60,097 nucleotides of DNA from positions 1-60,097 of the forward strand of contig CAZFSR010000011.1 of the NCBI GenBank assembly GCA_964521575.1, read 5' to 3'. The DNA is from 79-D21 sp964521575 (GTDB lineage Bacteria; Synergistota; Synergistia; Synergistales; 79-D21). Of this stretch, positions 26,521 through 35,536 are shown in pieces. The translations under genes were made by a program, and so were the position numbers. Position 1 is the stretch's first letter. Each line of letters opens with the position of its first letter. Below the pieces are notes generated by a model. The model saw only the letters and a list, made by a program, of their open reading frames with translations. It was not told the origin of the DNA and made no database searches.

Positions 26521-29500
26521 ATGCCTCGTTTCCAGGCAGGAGACCTGGTCCAGGACAGGAACGACTCAACCCGGTACGGCCCGGTTCACAGGGTCCTTCC
26601 TCCCGAGGGAGGGGTGCAGTACTACAAGGTTTTGTGGCCGCACCCGCATGGGTTGAGGTCGGTCATGGAGGACGACCTGCTCCCTTACAACCCCGAGCGG
26701 GGAGCCTACGAGGACTTTATTTCGAGTGTTTTTTCCGGTTTCGAGGAACTCCTCAAAACGGTCACGGTGCAGCGCCTGTCCAAAAGCCAGCCGATCCGCA
26801 ACACTCTTTACGCGTTTAACGCTTCGAGAACCCGCTTTTACCCCTACCAGTTCAAACCCCTGGTCAAGTTCCTGGATTCCGAAAAATACCGCGTGCTGGT
26901 CTGCGACGAGGTCGGCCTTGGAAAAACGATCGAAGCCGGACTGATCCTGACCGAGTTCCGAGCGCGTTTTTCCGTGAACCGGGTCCTGGTCGTTTGCCCG
27001 TCAGGGCTCCGGGAGAAGTGGAAGCAGGAGATGAAGACCCGTTTCGACGAGGAATTCAGAATCCTGAGGGCAGGGGATTTCATGGAAATCCTGGACCAGT
27101 ACGAGGTCACTCCCGAGTCGGTGAAATTCAACGGGATCGTCTCTCTCGAGACCATCCGTTCGGGCAGGGTGCTGAAAAGGCTGCAGGAAATCGCGCCGGA
27201 TTTCGACATGGTCATCGTGGACGAAGCCCATCACATGCGGAACCCGGGGAAGAAACAATGGCAGGCGGGTACGGCCCTGTCCGCGGGAGCGACCTCGATG
27301 GTGATGCTGACGGCAACGCCGGTGCAGCTCGGGATAGAGAACCTTTTCCACCTGCTCCAGATCCTGGATCGGCAGGAATTCCCTGAAGTTCACAACGCCC
27401 TCTACCGGTTCCAGGTCAACGAGAACGTCGTTTTGGCCCAGAACGCGCTTTCCCGGATCCCGCCAGATTTGCCCTCGGCGCGTCTACACCTGGAAACCGC
27501 AGGACAACATGCCATCATCCGGAATAACCCCTATTTCCGCGAAGCCCAAGGAGCTCTGAACGTACTGGAGGAGGCGGTCGGAGCAAAAGCTCCGGAAAAG
27601 GAACGCAACAATGCCCAGATCGAGGCCCTTAGGGCTTTTTCCTCGCTGAACCTGATCAGCCACATCTACACCCGGACTCGGCGCCGTGAGGTCCACGAGA
27701 ACTTCACCAGGAGGCAGGCCCACCCGGTTCTCGTCGAGTTTACGGAGTACGAAAAGGCCTTTTACGAGGCGGTGACGGACTACGTTCGAGCCCTTTGTGC
27801 CAGCCGCGGCCAGACCGCGTACATCGAAAAATGGATCCTGAACACGCCGCAACGCCGCATGGCTTCGTCCATTCCGGCGATGGTCGAACACTATCGGCAA
27901 AAAATGCGGGAGGAAGGCGAATTCCTGGTCGAGGATGGTGAGGGCCTAGAAGACCTGGACCCGTTGCTCGAGGGGGGGAACGGAAACGGGGACGAAGAGT
28001 TCCCAACCTTGAACGTGGCTAGGCAAAGACTCGCGGATCTGCTGAGGATCTGGCCCCAAAACGCCCGGGACTCGAAATACGAGGCCTTCAAAAAGTCTGT
28101 CATGAGCATCCGGCAAAACGAGGCGCACCCCAAGATCCTCGTGTTCGCCTTCTTCAAGGGGACCCTTTCGTACCTCCAACGCCGCCTCACCGCGGACGGC
28201 ATTCGGTGTGTCCTGATCTCGGGCGACGTGACCGGGGAAGAACGGGCGGAGAAGATCGCGGCCTTCCGGGAAAACCCGGAGGTCGAGATCCTCCTGTCTT
28301 CCAAGGTCGGGTCGGAAGGGCTGGACTTCCAGTTCTGCCACATCCTCTTCAACTACGACCTTCCCTGGAACCCGATGGACGTGGAGCAGCGGATCGGCCG
28401 ACTGGACCGAATCGGCCAGGAATCGGATTTCATTGCCATCTACCATTTCTGGGTCAAGGACACGATCGAGGAAAGGATCCTGAAGAGGCTGTACGAAAGG
28501 ATCGGGATTTTCGAGCGATCCATCGGGGAGCTGGAACTCATTCTTGGTGAAATCACGCGCGACCTGGAGTTTGAGATTTTCAGCCGCCAAATGACCCCCG
28601 AGGAACAGCAACAAGCTTTGGAGAGGCAACTTTTTGTCATCCAGAGCCGGGAAACGGAGCTAAGGCGGATCGAGTCGGAAGCCGCCCGGTTCATCGGCAC
28701 CGACGCCTTTTTCCAGGAAGAGGTCGCCAGGGTCCAGAAGAATCGGCTATACATTACGCCCGAGCAGGTCCGGGGCCTGGTCGAGGATTTCCTGAAGAAT
28801 CACGCTCCCCTGACGAGGCTGGAATACGACCTGGAAAACCAGTGCGGCAGGATTTTGCCGGCAGATGACCTGGTCGGAATTCTCGCGCGGGAGGGGGTGC
28901 TGTCGGATTTCAACGTCGCCGGAAGGGGACATGCCGGCTGGAGGGAAATCACGTTCAGCGGGGATGTGGCCTTCCAGAATCCCAAGCGTGAGTTCATCAA
29001 CCTTCTTCATCCGCTTATCCGCGGGATCGTGAGCCACCTCGGACGATCGGAAAAGGTGGCCAGCAGCTGCCATTACGTGTGCCTCGAAAGTGCGGAGATG
29101 CCCGAGGGCTATTATTTCTTCTTCGTCTACATGGTGGATGTCCGGGCCGCGAGGCCGGAATACCTGCTGCAGGCCGTCATCCTGGACGGGTACCTGGAGG
29201 AGGCGTGCGACCAGGAAAAGGCGGAGTTTCTTTTCGGCGAGATGCTGGAAAAGGGTAAGAGTTTGATCACGCCTCCGCCAACCTTCGAAGAACAGGACAT
29301 GCGAAATGCGGTGGAAAGGGCGGAACGATTGATCCAGGCCAGGGTCACGAAGATGAGGGAGAGGCTGACTCTTGCCAACACCGCTTTCGTTGACAGGCGG
29401 ATCCAGGCGATGGAATCGTTTTATGACCGCATCCTGAACCAGAGAACAGAGAGGTTGGTCAACGAACGGGCAAAGCAGAGGCCGGACCAGAGAATCATCA

Positions 29501-29634
29501 GGCTGCTCGAGGGGGAAATAAGAAACCGTAGCGCGGAAAAAAAAGCGGAGATAGACAAACTGGAGGCTCGTCGATCCTTGAACGTCGAGCACGGGATCCT
29601 TTGCGCCGGGTGCTTAGAGATCAGGAAGAACTGA
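26521..29634 (+). CDS. SNF2/RapA-like ATPase, first gene of the RecQ-sigma operon
   Basis: A 1037-residue Swi2/Snf2 ATPase. The first 60 residues (FQAGDLVQDRND, YYKVLWP) look like a small beta-barrel similar to the Tudor-like N-terminus of RapA. Motor motifs are CDEVGLGKTIEAG near residue 128, IVDEAHHMRNPG near 232, LTATPVQ, SSKVGSEGLDFQF near 596 and EQRIGRLDRIGQ near 621. The GLGKTIEAG/DRIGQ set is that of RapA and the DrmD/DpdE-type defence helicases. RapA binds RNA polymerase and recycles it; whether this protein does so is inference. The C-terminus (CAGCLEIRKN) follows long coiled coils. It is followed by the Hsp70-like gene after 22 bases. Confidence 0.82.
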   Translation: MPRFQAGDLVQDRNDSTRYGPVHRVLPPEGGVQYYKVLWPHPHGLRSVMEDDLLPYNPERGAYEDFISSVFSGFEELLKTVTVQRLSKSQPIRNTLYAFNASRTRFYPYQFKPLVKFLDSEKYRVLVCDEVGLGKTIEAGLILTEFRARFSVNRVLVVCPSGLREKWKQEMKTRFDEEFRILRAGDFMEILDQYEVTPESVKFNGIVSLETIRSGRVLKRLQEIAPDFDMVIVDEAHHMRNPGKKQWQAGTALSAGATSMVMLTATPVQLGIENLFHLLQILDRQEFPEVHNALYRFQVNENVVLAQNALSRIPPDLPSARLHLETAGQHAIIRNNPYFREAQGALNVLEEAVGAKAPEKERNNAQIEALRAFSSLNLISHIYTRTRRREVHENFTRRQAHPVLVEFTEYEKAFYEAVTDYVRALCASRGQTAYIEKWILNTPQRRMASSIPAMVEHYRQKMREEGEFLVEDGEGLEDLDPLLEGGNGNGDEEFPTLNVARQRLADLLRIWPQNARDSKYEAFKKSVMSIRQNEAHPKILVFAFFKGTLSYLQRRLTADGIRCVLISGDVTGEERAEKIAAFRENPEVEILLSSKVGSEGLDFQFCHILFNYDLPWNPMDVEQRIGRLDRIGQESDFIAIYHFWVKDTIEERILKRLYERIGIFERSIGELELILGEITRDLEFEIFSRQMTPEEQQQALERQLFVIQSRETELRRIESEAARFIGTDAFFQEEVARVQKNRLYITPEQVRGLVEDFLKNHAPLTRLEYDLENQCGRILPADDLVGILAREGVLSDFNVAGRGHAGWREITFSGDVAFQNPKREFINLLHPLIRGIVSHLGRSEKVASSCHYVCLESAEMPEGYYFFFVYMVDVRAARPEYLLQAVILDGYLEEACDQEKAEFLFGEMLEKGKSLITPPPTFEEQDMRNAVERAERLIQARVTKMRERLTLANTAFVDRRIQAMESFYDRILNQRTERLVNERAKQRPDQRIIRLLEGEIRNRSAEKKAEIDKLEARRSLNVEHGILCAGCLEIRKN

Positions 29635-29656
29635 TTCCGATAGGGAGGGTGGGATC

Positions 29657-31303
29657 ATGGGTTTTTCCGAATGGTTCAGGTCTTTGTTCCAAAAGACAGA
29701 AGCCGGGGAAAACCAGACAGAAGACAAATCAGGAGGGGCCGAAGCGCCTATTCTTGAACCCGTAGCTCGTCCCCATGTTGCCCCTGCACCGGTTTCTCCT
29801 CCTGCATCTGGGGGTTTTGCGGCGAAACTCACACCCGAGAAAGAAAGCCTGTGGGAGGACATTTTCCTGTCTCCGGAAGAAACAGACAAAAAGATCGCGG
29901 AGACGATTGCAGCTAAAAGACTCAGCGAAACCACAAAACCTGCCGAAAAGCGGGCTCCGATTCAACCCAAACCTTCGAAGCAAATCAAGATCTGGGTCGG
30001 GATCGATTTCGGGACGAGCTTCACAAAGCTGGCCTACCGGGTCCTCGGTGGCACGGGAAAGGTGTTGCCTCTGAACCTGGGAACAAACTCGAAGATGCCC
30101 TACGCGGTTCCATCACTTGTCGCTTTTGACGGTGGAAGGATACTTTTCGGGGACGAGGCGGACCGCTTCCTGAGGGGCAGGCCCTGGTATGAAGGGGCGA
30201 GATACCTGAAAATCCTTTTCGCCGGAGACATCAACCCTGCTTTCCTTGACCAAAACATGAAGGCTCGCTTTGACCGGTATTGTGAAAATCAGCAGGTCGA
30301 CCAGGCTTTGTTGAAGCCCGGGTACATGGTGGCGGCCTTCCTTGCCCACGTCATCAGGAAAATAAAACTCCATCTCGGTCGGACTTTCGATCATGAACAG
30401 TTGGTCAATTTCAACGTCTGCATCCCGATCGATACTTTTGAGATGAAAGATGTAAGGGCTGGTTTCCAAAGGGCCGTCAACGTCGCCGAATCCATCGAAG
30501 AGAAGTGGAACGGCCAGAGGGCGATCGAGTTGCTCGAAAGTGCGGCCAGAATCTGGGAGATGACTCCCGATAAGGAAATGGGCGAGTCGAAGGTCCACCT
30601 TGTGCCTGAAGCCGTAGCCCAAATGGCTTCCTATGTGAGTTCCCTGGCGGCAGAAAACAAGATACACGGCGTGATCGACTTTGGCGCAGGGACGACGGAT
30701 TTCTCGATTTTCAACCTTAGTGAGGACGAGGAAGAAGAGAGATGCGCTTTCTGGTACAACGCCGTCACATTCCCGGGTGGTATGGCGAAGATCGAGGACA
30801 AGATCGCCACCTGGATTCGGGAAAATGGCCGAAATGTGGATTTTTCCGAGCTGCAATCAGCGATGGAGGGCATGTTGGGGATGGGGCCCGAAATCCAGGA
30901 AATAGTGAGGGCGGAATTGCAGCATATCTGGAAAGAAGCCCGTTTTCCTGCCTGGGGAACCGCATTCAAGAAGAGGAGAAGAGGCAGCGAGTGGCATAAG
31001 GATAAAGTGAAGGTGTTTGTGTGCGGCGGGGGAAGCCGGATTCCCTACGTCAGGGAAATATTCGAACGTTGCTGGTATTGCGATGAGTGGGGCCCTTATG
31101 AAGTCACCGCGCTAACCGCACCTTCCGATTTTGAGGGAAATCCAAAGGATTTTCCCAGGCTTGCGGTGGCTTACGGGTTGACCATTCCGAGACCGGAACT
31201 GAATAAGTACAAACTGCCGAAGGATTGCCCCAATCAGACTCCGCCACCTTTGCCTCCTCTCAGGAGAGGCCCGTTAGGGCCGGTTTACGACGACACCCAT
31301 TAG
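29657..31303 (+). CDS. Hsp70/actin-fold ATPase with Pro-rich N-terminal extension
   Basis: A 548-residue ATPase. Residues 1-110 are low-complexity and rich in Pro, Ala and Lys. The nucleotide-binding fold then shows phosphate-1 (WVGIDFGTSFTKLAY, near 113), phosphate-2 (GVIDFGAGTTDFSIF, near 337) and the adenosine motif (VFVCGGGSRIPYV, near 455). There is no substrate-binding beta domain or EEVD-like tail as in DnaK, so it is not a general chaperone. The C-terminus is Pro-rich (PPPLPPLRRGPLGP). Such stand-alone Hsp70-like proteins occur in defence loci beside SNF2 helicases. It probably acts as an ATP-driven switch or assembly factor for the helicases. agggagggtggg precedes the ATG. Confidence 0.82.
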   Translation: MGFSEWFRSLFQKTEAGENQTEDKSGGAEAPILEPVARPHVAPAPVSPPASGGFAAKLTPEKESLWEDIFLSPEETDKKIAETIAAKRLSETTKPAEKRAPIQPKPSKQIKIWVGIDFGTSFTKLAYRVLGGTGKVLPLNLGTNSKMPYAVPSLVAFDGGRILFGDEADRFLRGRPWYEGARYLKILFAGDINPAFLDQNMKARFDRYCENQQVDQALLKPGYMVAAFLAHVIRKIKLHLGRTFDHEQLVNFNVCIPIDTFEMKDVRAGFQRAVNVAESIEEKWNGQRAIELLESAARIWEMTPDKEMGESKVHLVPEAVAQMASYVSSLAAENKIHGVIDFGAGTTDFSIFNLSEDEEEERCAFWYNAVTFPGGMAKIEDKIATWIRENGRNVDFSELQSAMEGMLGMGPEIQEIVRAELQHIWKEARFPAWGTAFKKRRRGSEWHKDKVKVFVCGGGSRIPYVREIFERCWYCDEWGPYEVTALTAPSDFEGNPKDFPRLAVAYGLTIPRPELNKYKLPKDCPNQTPPPLPPLRRGPLGPVYDDTH

Positions 31304-31326
31304 TTTTTGGCCGAGAGGTCAGGCAC

Positions 31327-31914
31327 ATGTTTAGTGACATTTTTCGCTGGTTTTCGAAAGGAACTGAAGAAAAGGTGCCTACGCACACCATGACGGCCAT
31401 TGATGGCGTGGAGTTGGCTCGGCTGATCGAAAACAGGGAAGATTTATTGGACGAAATGGTTGGCATTCAGCTCCTGCATCTGAAATTTGGCAGCGGACAT
31501 ATCGTCCGTGTTAAAACTAGGCCAGGGTACATGCCTCTGATCACCGTAAGATTTGAAGATGGGCGGGAAGACCTCGATTTCAATCTTGTTGCGTTCAATG
31601 AAGGCTACTTCTACCAGGTTGTAATCGATTCGTCCCTGCTGGCAAGACTTAGGAGTTGTCCGCCCGCTGCCGCGACTTGCCGGGAACCCCAAGCCAAACC
31701 CAGGTATACCGAGAGCTGCGATAGTGAGCCCGCGGTGACATTCGCTCGGCCGGACTGCTTCATTCAAAGGCGCCATCGCAGGGTCACCCACTGCTGGAAC
31801 TGTAAAAGGGATGGCCTTGATTCGGTAGTCGACAGTATTTGTCCTGAATGTGGCGGTATCGTCTGTCCTCACTGCGGGGCGTGCTTGTGTCAATGGGAAG
31901 GATCGGATTTTTGA
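31327..31914 (+). CDS. Tudor-like plus zinc-ribbon protein
   Basis: A 195-residue protein. Residues 45-95 (LLHLKFGSGHIVRVK, VRFEDGREDLDF) match the pattern H-x-x-FG-x-G-x-V ... V-x-F-x-G-G of the Tudor-like C-terminal domain of UvrD/PcrA helicases, which contacts RNA polymerase. The C-terminus holds four Cys pairs, CWNCKR, CPECGG, CPHCGA and CLC, enough for one or two zinc ribbons. A flexible Pro/Arg linker lies between. The ATG at 31327 follows gagaggt. It probably acts as an adaptor bringing the operon's helicases to a nucleic-acid or polymerase partner. The domain reading is from pattern only. Confidence 0.6.
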   Translation: MFSDIFRWFSKGTEEKVPTHTMTAIDGVELARLIENREDLLDEMVGIQLLHLKFGSGHIVRVKTRPGYMPLITVRFEDGREDLDFNLVAFNEGYFYQVVIDSSLLARLRSCPPAAATCREPQAKPRYTESCDSEPAVTFARPDCFIQRRHRRVTHCWNCKRDGLDSVVDSICPECGGIVCPHCGACLCQWEGSDF

Positions 31915-31947
31915 TCTTGATCGAACTCTGGATTGAGGTGATTCCAG

Positions 31948-34080
31948 TTGTCCGTGATATCCCTGAACCAGGAGCAAGTGAGAGCATTAAGTTGTTTCTC
32001 GAATTTTCTCGAAAGCGGGAAGAACTGTTTCATCCTCTCCGGTGGGGCCGGTACGGGCAAGACGACCCTGAACAGGGCATTTTGCGAAAGGCTAGAGAAA
32101 AAAGGGAAACGATTTCTTCTTCTTTCCCCGACAGGCCGGGCAAGCCGGGTGTTGCAGGAAGCCACAGGACGAAGCGCTTCCACGATCCATTCCGCGATCT
32201 ATGCCTACGACAGGATGGAGATAATAGACGAGCGAAAAAGCCTGGAAGCCAAGGAAGGCTTGAAAATCAGCTTCAAGCTCCGCGACGAAGATTATGGGGA
32301 TATCGTGATCATCGTGGACGAAGCGTCGATGGTCGGGGACAAGGGAAGCGAGAATGAATTTCTCCAGTTCGGTTCCGGAAGGTTGTTGAAAGACCTCCTG
32401 GATTTCGCCAGGATCGGGCCTTGCGGAAAGAGTTCTTCTAAGGCGAAGGTTGTGTTCATTGGGGATCCGGCCCAGCTTCCGCCGGTTGGGGGAACGGATT
32501 CACCGGCGCTTTCCGGGGAGTATCTGAAGGAAACCCATGGGCTTGCATCGGAAGTCTTCGAGCTAACCCAAGTGATGCGGCAGAAGCAGGGTGGTGCCAT
32601 CCTTCGAAACGCTCACCGAGTCAGGGAGTCCGTCATTTCCGGGCGATGCCTCGAATTCGGGCTTGAAAAGGTCAGCGGGGAGGTCGAGGAGATCACGGGC
32701 CTTGACGCTTTGGACCTGCTCGAGGAGGATTTTAGGCGATCGACCGGGAATTCGGTCTTGATCACCCATTCAAACGCAAAAGCCCTTCATTTCAACGAGG
32801 CGATCCGGGAACGCCTCTGGAAAAGTGGAAGTTCGGAAATACAGCCGGGGGACATCCTCCTGGTCAACAGGAACGATCACAGGACCGGTCTTTGCAACGG
32901 CGACATCGTCCGGGTCCTTTCCGTAGACTCTCCGACAATTCCCCATGACATCCGTCTTAAAAATATGCCCGACCCTGTCCGCCTGAGGTTTCGGAATGTC
33001 CGTATCGCCTTCCCGGCCACGGATACTGCCAAAGATGCGGTTGAACACCGTGTCCTGGTATTGGAGAACCTTTTGGATTCGCCGGAGAGAATTCTATCCG
33101 CTGTCGAACAGCGGGCCTTGCTTGTGGATTTTTCTTCCCGACACAAGGATCTCAAGCGGAATTCGAAAGAGTTCCTCCTGGGATTGGCCGAGGACCCGTT
33201 TTTCAATGCCCTGCAGGTCAAATACGGTTATGCAATGACCTGTCACAAGTCCCAGGGGGGAGAGTGGGCGAGGGTGATCGTCAATTTTGAGTCCGGCCAC
33301 CCTTCCCAAAACCTCGATTTCTTCAGGTGGACCTACACAGCGATCACGCGAGCAAAAAAGACATTGATGGTGATCGATGCGCCTTCCTTTTCGAGTATCG
33401 ACGGCCTGTTGAAGAGGGACGAAACGAGTGAAGGTTGTTCGGGATTGATCGTAAAACCGGGACCCGTTTTCATAGAAAGAGAAAACAGCAACATGGCTTC
33501 GCCCGAAAAAGAGAGCTGGGAAAGATTCCGTTTTGCGGACCAGCCGGATTTTCTTTGGGAATTATTCCGAAAGATAAAGGGTGTTTGCGATGACTGCGGA
33601 GTGGAAATCTCAGAACTGAAACACTTGCAGTATAGAGAAAGGTTTGGCCTTCAAAGGGAAGGAGCTTTTCTTGATTTCGATGTGACCTATCGAAAAAACG
33701 GTCAAATATCCGGGATCTCGGAGTTAAGTAAAACTATCGGCGCGACGTTTCTTTTCGATGAAGTGATGGCGGGTATTAAGAACATCATTGAAGAACGGCC
33801 GACTGTCGCGGTGGAAACACTGCAGCCGTTCCTGAAGGAATTCTTGGATAAGCTGACTAGGTCGACCCAAAAAGAGGGGATACGGGTCGTCGCCATTGAA
33901 ACGAAGCCTTTCCGGTTGAGAGTTTTTTTCGAGGAAAGGGATAACGAACACACCCTGGATTTCCTATATGACAGCAAAGAAAGATGGACTGAGGTTCAGG
34001 AGATTCCGCCAGGAGGCAGGCGCGACGCGTTCAAGGCCCGAATCCAATCCCTTCTTGAAGGGTGGCGTGAGGATGATTGA
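31948..34080 (+). CDS. RecD-like SF1 helicase with extra C-terminal domain
   Basis: A 710-residue SF1B helicase. Walker A is GGAGTGKTTLNRAF near residue 31, then LSPTGRASRVL (motif Ia), VDEASMVGD near 122, FIGDPAQLPPVGG near 171, ELTQVMRQ (motif IV), and late motifs MTCHKSQGGEW near 432 and YTAITRAKKTLMV near 463. This is the RecD/TraA-type set. Residues 480-710 form an additional region (KGVCDDCGVEISELKHLQYR, possible nuclease or nucleic-acid fold) that I do not recognise. The start is TTG at 31948 behind gaggtg. Its stop overlaps the next gene by eight bases, showing translational coupling. Confidence 0.82.
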   Translation: MSVISLNQEQVRALSCFSNFLESGKNCFILSGGAGTGKTTLNRAFCERLEKKGKRFLLLSPTGRASRVLQEATGRSASTIHSAIYAYDRMEIIDERKSLEAKEGLKISFKLRDEDYGDIVIIVDEASMVGDKGSENEFLQFGSGRLLKDLLDFARIGPCGKSSSKAKVVFIGDPAQLPPVGGTDSPALSGEYLKETHGLASEVFELTQVMRQKQGGAILRNAHRVRESVISGRCLEFGLEKVSGEVEEITGLDALDLLEEDFRRSTGNSVLITHSNAKALHFNEAIRERLWKSGSSEIQPGDILLVNRNDHRTGLCNGDIVRVLSVDSPTIPHDIRLKNMPDPVRLRFRNVRIAFPATDTAKDAVEHRVLVLENLLDSPERILSAVEQRALLVDFSSRHKDLKRNSKEFLLGLAEDPFFNALQVKYGYAMTCHKSQGGEWARVIVNFESGHPSQNLDFFRWTYTAITRAKKTLMVIDAPSFSSIDGLLKRDETSEGCSGLIVKPGPVFIERENSNMASPEKESWERFRFADQPDFLWELFRKIKGVCDDCGVEISELKHLQYRERFGLQREGAFLDFDVTYRKNGQISGISELSKTIGATFLFDEVMAGIKNIIEERPTVAVETLQPFLKEFLDKLTRSTQKEGIRVVAIETKPFRLRVFFEERDNEHTLDFLYDSKERWTEVQEIPPGGRRDAFKARIQSLLEGWREDD

Positions 34081-35497
34081 CCATAGGCTCATAACCGAAC
34101 TCAGGAAGGCCGGGAAACTGGACGAAGCGTTCAAGCTAGCAGAAAAGGCGATAAAAGAAAATCCTAAAGATCCTAAGATCCAGACGGCCTATGGGTGGGT
34201 TCTTTACGAGCAACTAAAAGGGTTGGCGGAGTTTGCTAAAGAGAATGAACAGCTGAAGGGGGAGGATTCCCGCAGGCTGACAGTCCTTTTACGGCAATAC
34301 GCCAAGCTGGATCGTGTGGAAAAGCCAGGAATGCTTCATTCGAACATCCTGAACCAGGTGCTCAAGCTCTCTTCCGGCTGGTCGGAGTTCCTGTCTTTTG
34401 CCAGGTGGTGGGGAGAGGGGCTTTTCCGTGACGAAGACCGTGAACCACAGTTTTGGCAGGGCAAGAAGTATCCAAGCCTCGAATCCAAGTATTATCTGGC
34501 AGTCGCTAAAGAACTCGACCATGAAGATCATACGATTTCAGCGGAAATCCGATCTTGGGCGGAGCAAACTTTGAAACACGGGCTTGAGAAATACCCCGAT
34601 GACATCTGGCTTCTTTACCATACTGGCCAGGTCCTGGCGAAAAAGGGGGATAACGCTGTCGCCCGGAAATGCCTTGCCCCCGTCTTGAGGGAAAAGAAGG
34701 GCGAAGGTTGGGCATGGGCAGCCCTGGGCAGAACTTTTGTTGGAGAAGATCCCGAAAAGGCGCTTCTATGCCTGTTTTACGCGCTTGAACTCGATAAGGG
34801 AAAGAAAGAGTTGATGACGCTCGGGATCAGGCGCGAGCTGGTCAATATCCTGGTCCGTCTAAAACGGTACGAAGAGGCGGCCCCGCAATGCAAGGCGATC
34901 TGTACGATTTTGGAAAAGAACGGGTACACCCTGAACAAGGCTCCCGAAAAAGACTGTCTGAAAACCGACTGGTACCGGAAATTCAAGGACCTGGACACTG
35001 GCAGAATTGCCAGGGACCTTCGGAGCGACGCCTTCAAGATACTGCAGGAGCTTGATCCGAAGACTTTCGTCGAGAAAATCGGTGTCCTCGAAAACCACAA
35101 TTTGGAAAAATCCCTCGCTTTTGTCGCCTTTGCTCCGCGGGAAGGAACCCCTCTCAAATACAAGCAGTTCCCGGCGATACGGGGAGCGGCCCCGGGAACG
35201 ATGTGGCTCATCAAAATGGAAGAGGGGGCCTACGCTGAAGAAATCAAACCGGTCGAACAAAAGGTAATCCCCGGTTTTTTCGAGTCTTTTGCGGGGGAGC
35301 TGCAGATCCCGCCAAACAGGCCTTTTGCCTTTGTCCAGGATCGAAAAGGGAACCAGATTTTTGTTCCAGAGGAAGCCTACAGGTCTCTCGGCCAGGTTGT
35401 AGAAGGTCAGCTTTGCTCAGGAAAGGCGATCAAGACATGGAACAAGAAAAAAGAGGAGTTAGGCTGGAAAGCCCTCGAAATACGGATCGTTAAGTAA
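34073..35497 (+). CDS. TPR-repeat protein with C-terminal OB-like domain
   Basis: A 474-residue protein. It begins with LRKAGKLDEAFKLAEKAIKE and continues with TPR-like helical pairs (for example VLAKKGDNAVARKCLAPVL and ALGRTFVGEDPEKALLCLF). The last 110 residues are beta-rich (KQFPAIRGAAPGTMWLIKM, NRPFAFVQDRKGNQIFVPEE) and resemble cold-shock/OB domains. It is likely a scaffold that joins the helicases, with nucleic-acid contact through its C-terminus. Translation starts inside the stop region of the helicase gene. No catalytic motif is seen. Confidence 0.7.
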   Translation: MIDHRLITELRKAGKLDEAFKLAEKAIKENPKDPKIQTAYGWVLYEQLKGLAEFAKENEQLKGEDSRRLTVLLRQYAKLDRVEKPGMLHSNILNQVLKLSSGWSEFLSFARWWGEGLFRDEDREPQFWQGKKYPSLESKYYLAVAKELDHEDHTISAEIRSWAEQTLKHGLEKYPDDIWLLYHTGQVLAKKGDNAVARKCLAPVLREKKGEGWAWAALGRTFVGEDPEKALLCLFYALELDKGKKELMTLGIRRELVNILVRLKRYEEAAPQCKAICTILEKNGYTLNKAPEKDCLKTDWYRKFKDLDTGRIARDLRSDAFKILQELDPKTFVEKIGVLENHNLEKSLAFVAFAPREGTPLKYKQFPAIRGAAPGTMWLIKMEEGAYAEEIKPVEQKVIPGFFESFAGELQIPPNRPFAFVQDRKGNQIFVPEEAYRSLGQVVEGQLCSGKAIKTWNKKKEELGWKALEIRIVK

Positions 35498-35536
35498 CGT
35501 TAGCTTGGACTGGCCGACCTTTCGGAGGGAGAAGAG

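Noticed and set aside
29657..31303. Calling the Hsp70-like protein DnaK or MreB
   Set aside because: It lacks the substrate-binding domain and conserved tail of DnaK, and its flanking Pro-rich regions and context do not fit MreB.
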